64,000 bases of DNA from Takakia lepidozioides. Its lineage: Eukaryota; Streptophyta; Takakiopsida; Takakiales; Takakiaceae. This document shows positions 63,294 through 64,000 of the stretch, piece by piece. The stretch spans positions 48,608,001-48,672,000 of the forward strand of contig CM060733.1 of NCBI GenBank assembly GCA_030704615.1. Direction: 5' to 3'. The notes beneath the pieces were generated by a model. The model ran no database searches, was not told the DNA's origin, and saw only the letters and a list, made by a program, of their open reading frames with translations. Made by a program: the position numbers and the translations under genes. The first letter of the stretch is position 1. Each line of letters opens with the position of its first letter.

Positions 63294-64000
63294 TGTTGGA
63301 CCCACAAATAGAAGAACCAAACGAAGCACAGGCAATCGCGCGTGCTTCTTCCATCGATTATTTCACATATCCATTCTCCTTCCATTCTTCCCTAAATAAT
63401 CTCATAAATTAAACGACACAATCGATGACCAGCCTAATCGATGTTGACGACAAGTAATATTACTAACTATTGTGGGAAGTCAGAAAGTGGTTAAACATTT
63501 GGGATTTTGTCACTTCACTTTGTAGTGGCCTCATTAATGTAGGAACAGAAACACGCGCGATTGCGTGATTTTCATCTGTTTCTATAACATCCATATTCTA
63601 ATGGAATATATGTAAAGAATGCACAATCATTTTGATAACTTCCACTTGTTTTTGATAAAAAAAAAGTGGTAAAGCTAGAGCAAATAAATAATAACTTACT
63701 TAGTGTGCAAGACTAGTCTTGTGATCCACCCTGAGCACCTCCTCCAATCATACATAAGATTGACCATGCCACCACATACAGGAACTATCATATTCTGTGT
63801 GCATAGCAAGACTGATAAAGTGCGACGCAAGATTTTAGTTGACATTGTCTGATGAGAACTAATGTATTGCCTATCACTTTACAATTTTGAGGATGCACTA
63901 TGAGATGTCCTCATATGTGTTTAGCTAATCATCTGGGTATCAAGAGTGTTGATGATGGTCCCACGAATAGAAATACCAAATGAAGCACGCGCGATCGCGC
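63294..64000. repeat. Repeat units with GCGCGATCGCGC palindromes (MULE target)
   Basis: TGTTGTTGGACCCACAAATAGAAGAACCAAACGAAGCACAGG at 63291 recurs as TGATGATGGTCCCACGAATAGAAATACCAAATGAAGCACGC at 63950, about 660 bp apart. Between them, 63705-63945 repeats the sequence left of the MULE. Palindromes at 63323, 63551 and 63983 mark the unit. The array runs off the window end. Confidence 0.7.

Overview
The window looks like transposon-rich nuclear DNA from a streptophyte plant or alga (charophyte, moss, fern or similar). Supporting signs are spliceosomal introns with GT..AG ends, plant-type Ty3/gypsy and Ty1/copia elements with an initiator-Met-tRNA primer site, tRNA-derived SINEs, and a kinase of the HNDLSPxN type. 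No gene in it looks fully intact. Most coding blocks are broken by frameshifts or stop codons, and part of this could be assembly error. The species assignment is a guess.

Left part (1-12.3 kb): the 3' end of a Gly/Pro-rich gene (1-210), two adjacent copies of a tRNA-like SINE (about 3.4-3.8 kb), and a minus-strand copia relic (4.7-8.2 kb) with a 606-bp inverted-repeat element inserted in its RNase H. After these come a third SINE, a foldback repeat (9.6-10.1 kb) and a minus-strand LTR with its primer site (11.86-12.30 kb).

12.6-26.8 kb: a MITE, a minus-strand RING-type pseudogene, a short gypsy RT scrap, and a plus-strand multi-exon pseudogene region with three FCP1/NIF-type HAD modules. 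These are followed by a decayed gypsy element (A) fused to the 3' end of a chromodomain gypsy element (B).

26.8-48.8 kb: foldback repeats, then one minus-strand protein-kinase-like gene (start 48811, end about 27890) split by two LTR retrotransposons, each with a 5-bp target duplication. Element C (28590-41295, TSD ACATG) is Tat/Athila-like, with an extra coding region after integrase. Element B (41951-48693, TSD CATCC) has LTRs and ends in one orientation, but its gag-pol core is inverted.

49-51 kb: a solo B LTR (TSD CCAAT) sits inside another reading frame that ends in an 18-nt minisatellite.

51586-63284: an 11.7-kb Mutator-like DNA transposon with imperfect terminal inverted repeats and a 9-bp target duplication, confirmed by a paralogous empty site at about 63.95 kb. 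It carries a MULE-type transposase (+), a convergent SWIM zinc-finger gene (-), and a ten-exon gene (-) that joins a ParB-like domain to a beta-class DNA amino-methyltransferase. About 13 GC-rich palindromes lie between the methyltransferase gene and the transposase. This cargo transposon is the most unusual system in the window.
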